Source: Shimia sp. Alg240-R146 (GTDB lineage: Bacteria > Pseudomonadota > Alphaproteobacteria > Rhodobacterales > Rhodobacteraceae). From it: DNA of 64,000 nucleotides. The notes under the pieces are model-generated. The model saw only the letters and a program-made list of their open reading frames with translations, was not told the origin of the DNA and did no database searches. The position numbers were made by a program, and so were the translations under genes. The stretch lies in the NCBI RefSeq assembly GCF_947331465.1, contig NZ_CAMZOK010000001.1:806001-870000 (forward strand), written 5' to 3'. Below are positions 62,964 through 64,000 of the stretch, one piece after another. Each line of letters opens with the position of its first letter. Positions within the stretch are counted from its first letter, which is position 1.

Positions 62964-64000
62964 TTGAATATCGGTGCCGCCAAAAAAACACAGGCCTCCC
63001 AGAATGATTTCTGGAGCGTGGACAGCCAACCGGAGAAACTCTCCGGACCTGTTGCGTTGTGGCGTGCGCCCGCGGTGCTGGCCACGTTTATGGTCCTGTG
63101 TTCGCTTGGGCTTTATGCGTTGCACCACAGCAGCTTTCTCAACTACTTTTTTCCGACCGGAGACTGGGTATTTGTGCGTGTGCGGGATCAGCACTTTGTC
63201 GCGATCCGCCAGTTCTTGCTGTCTTATTTTGTGGCCTTTGGACTTTTTAGCAATGGCTCCGCGCGTGCGCGGGCACGGCTGATCCTTGCAATGGTGGGCT
63301 ATTTCCTTGCCTTCTGTTTGATCCTCGATTTGTCTGCTAACGCTATTTATCAGGTCACCGGCCTGTTGCCGGCTTTGAACGTGCAGCAGATCGCCGCCGG
63401 TGTTGTGGGCTTCGCGATTTTCTCGACTCAGGTTTTTGGACGTGGCGCGATGCCGGAGACGGTGGCAATGACCGTTACGCCGCGCCGCAGGTTGGTTGTG
63501 GCAGCACGGTTTGTGATCATAACTGTTTTGGCGGCGTTCATCTCGATGAAAGTCAACCAATCAAACCCGGCGATTGTTTCCTGGCTGCGACACTGGGCGC
63601 TGTTGGGAGGATTGGGGCCGGGCGTGTTCTTATTCTTGCCGTCCCTATTTCTCATGTTGTTTATACTGTCCTTGTGGGACCGGATCTGGTCAGAAAAGGA
63701 TGACAGGTATTGCCCGCCGTTGTCGGTTGTGGTGCCTGCACACAATGAGGAATACATCCTTGCCCACACCATCGCGTCGCTGGATGCAGCGGCAGAGCGG
63801 TATGGGGGCGACGTCACCTTGCTGGTGGTCAATAACAACTCGTCAGACAACACTTTTGCTGTGGCGCAGAAAGCGCTGGAGCAGGCTGCCCACTTGACGG
63901 GGCGGGTGCTTGAAGAGGCGCGCGCCGGCAAAGCGCATGCCTTGAACCTTGGATTTTCACAGGTCGAAACCGAGTTTGTCATCCGCATTGATGCGGACAC
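62964..64000 (+). CDS. Membrane glycosyltransferase family 2 protein (3' end outside window)
   Basis: An open frame from TTG 62964 (GGAG 7 bases before) to the window edge, at least 345 residues. Several membrane segments occupy about residues 40-245 (LATFMVLCSLGLYAL, LSYFVAFGLF, LILAMVGYFLAFCLILDL, VFLFLPSLFLMLFILSLW). The GT2 domain then starts: LSVVVPAHNEEYILAHTIAS, TLLVVNNNSSDNTFAVA, EEARAGKAHALNLGF and IRIDADT, where the DAD pair binds metal and nucleotide sugar. An N-terminal membrane block before the GT2 domain is unusual. It probably uses the UDP-sulfoquinovose made by the gene before it (inference). Confidence 0.85.
   Translation, partial: MNIGAAKKTQASQNDFWSVDSQPEKLSGPVALWRAPAVLATFMVLCSLGLYALHHSSFLNYFFPTGDWVFVRVRDQHFVAIRQFLLSYFVAFGLFSNGSARARARLILAMVGYFLAFCLILDLSANAIYQVTGLLPALNVQQIAAGVVGFAIFSTQVFGRGAMPETVAMTVTPRRRLVVAARFVIITVLAAFISMKVNQSNPAIVSWLRHWALLGGLGPGVFLFLPSLFLMLFILSLWDRIWSEKDDRYCPPLSVVVPAHNEEYILAHTIASLDAAAERYGGDVTLLVVNNNSSDNTFAVAQKALEQAAHLTGRVLEEARAGKAHALNLGFSQVETEFVIRIDAD

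Overview
The window reads as chromosome of an alphaproteobacterium of the Rhodobacterales (Roseobacter/Rhodobacter group). The evidence is the protein types: a RibH2-type lumazine synthase behind an FMN riboswitch, an AapJQMP/Bzt amino-acid ABC transporter, an ATP12 chaperone gene next to a HAD phosphatase gene, DUF1127 mini-proteins, an SQD1-like epimerase, and the gene order of the ribosomal cluster. No phage, insertion sequence, CRISPR array or plasmid function was found.

Bases 1-28,000 hold the end of tuf and the S10-spc-alpha ribosomal protein cluster, broken into pieces. The order is rpsJ-rplC-rplD-rplW / rplB-rpsS-rplV-rpsC-rplP / rpmC-rpsQ-rplN-rplX-rplE-rpsN-rpsH-rplF-rplR-rpsE-rpmD / rplO-secY-adk / rpsM-rpsK-rpoA-rplQ. 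Each break holds unrelated genes: a broken secreted metallopeptidase-like gene, a HEAT-like protein, small membrane proteins, a DUF1127 pair, and an 8 kb block with a chemoreceptor, a 2OG-Fe(II) oxygenase, a BCCT transporter, a barrel-like protein and an AraC regulator. After every break the next ribosomal segment has its own sigma70-type promoter with an exact 17-base spacer, and most segments end in an intrinsic terminator. The same promoter pattern precedes rpmH-rnpA and the tRNA-Arg gene.

Bases 28,000-45,500 are ordinary Rhodobacterales genes: a periplasmic DegP-like protease, rarA, a CrcB fluoride channel, an RluA-family pseudouridine synthase, a VOC protein, a HAD phosphatase, ATP12, and the four-gene amino-acid transporter. 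These are followed by an SDR, a SixA-like phosphatase, an iron-sulfur protein, a fatty-acid hydroxylase-family protein, argB, and a quinone-oxidoreductase/monooxygenase pair divergent from an HxlR regulator. rnpA and rpmH close this part.

Bases 45,500-64,000 hold a TVP38/flavin-disulfide reductase/histidine kinase row, tRNA-Arg(ACG), a second chemoreceptor, an OYE-family oxidoreductase, transaldolase, a MATE exporter overlapping a small glyoxalase-related gene, riboswitch-controlled ribH, a GH43 beta-xylosidase, an exo/endonuclease-phosphatase-family protein and a porin. The window ends with an SQD1-like UDP-sulfoquinovose synthase followed by a membrane GT2 glycosyltransferase cut by the window edge.

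The most interesting points are the re-promotered ribosomal cluster with gene cassettes at its joints, an in-frame amber codon in a secreted protein, several strong unassigned repeats and operators (10969, 14528, 34314, 42845, 44437), and the sulfoquinovose/GT2 locus.
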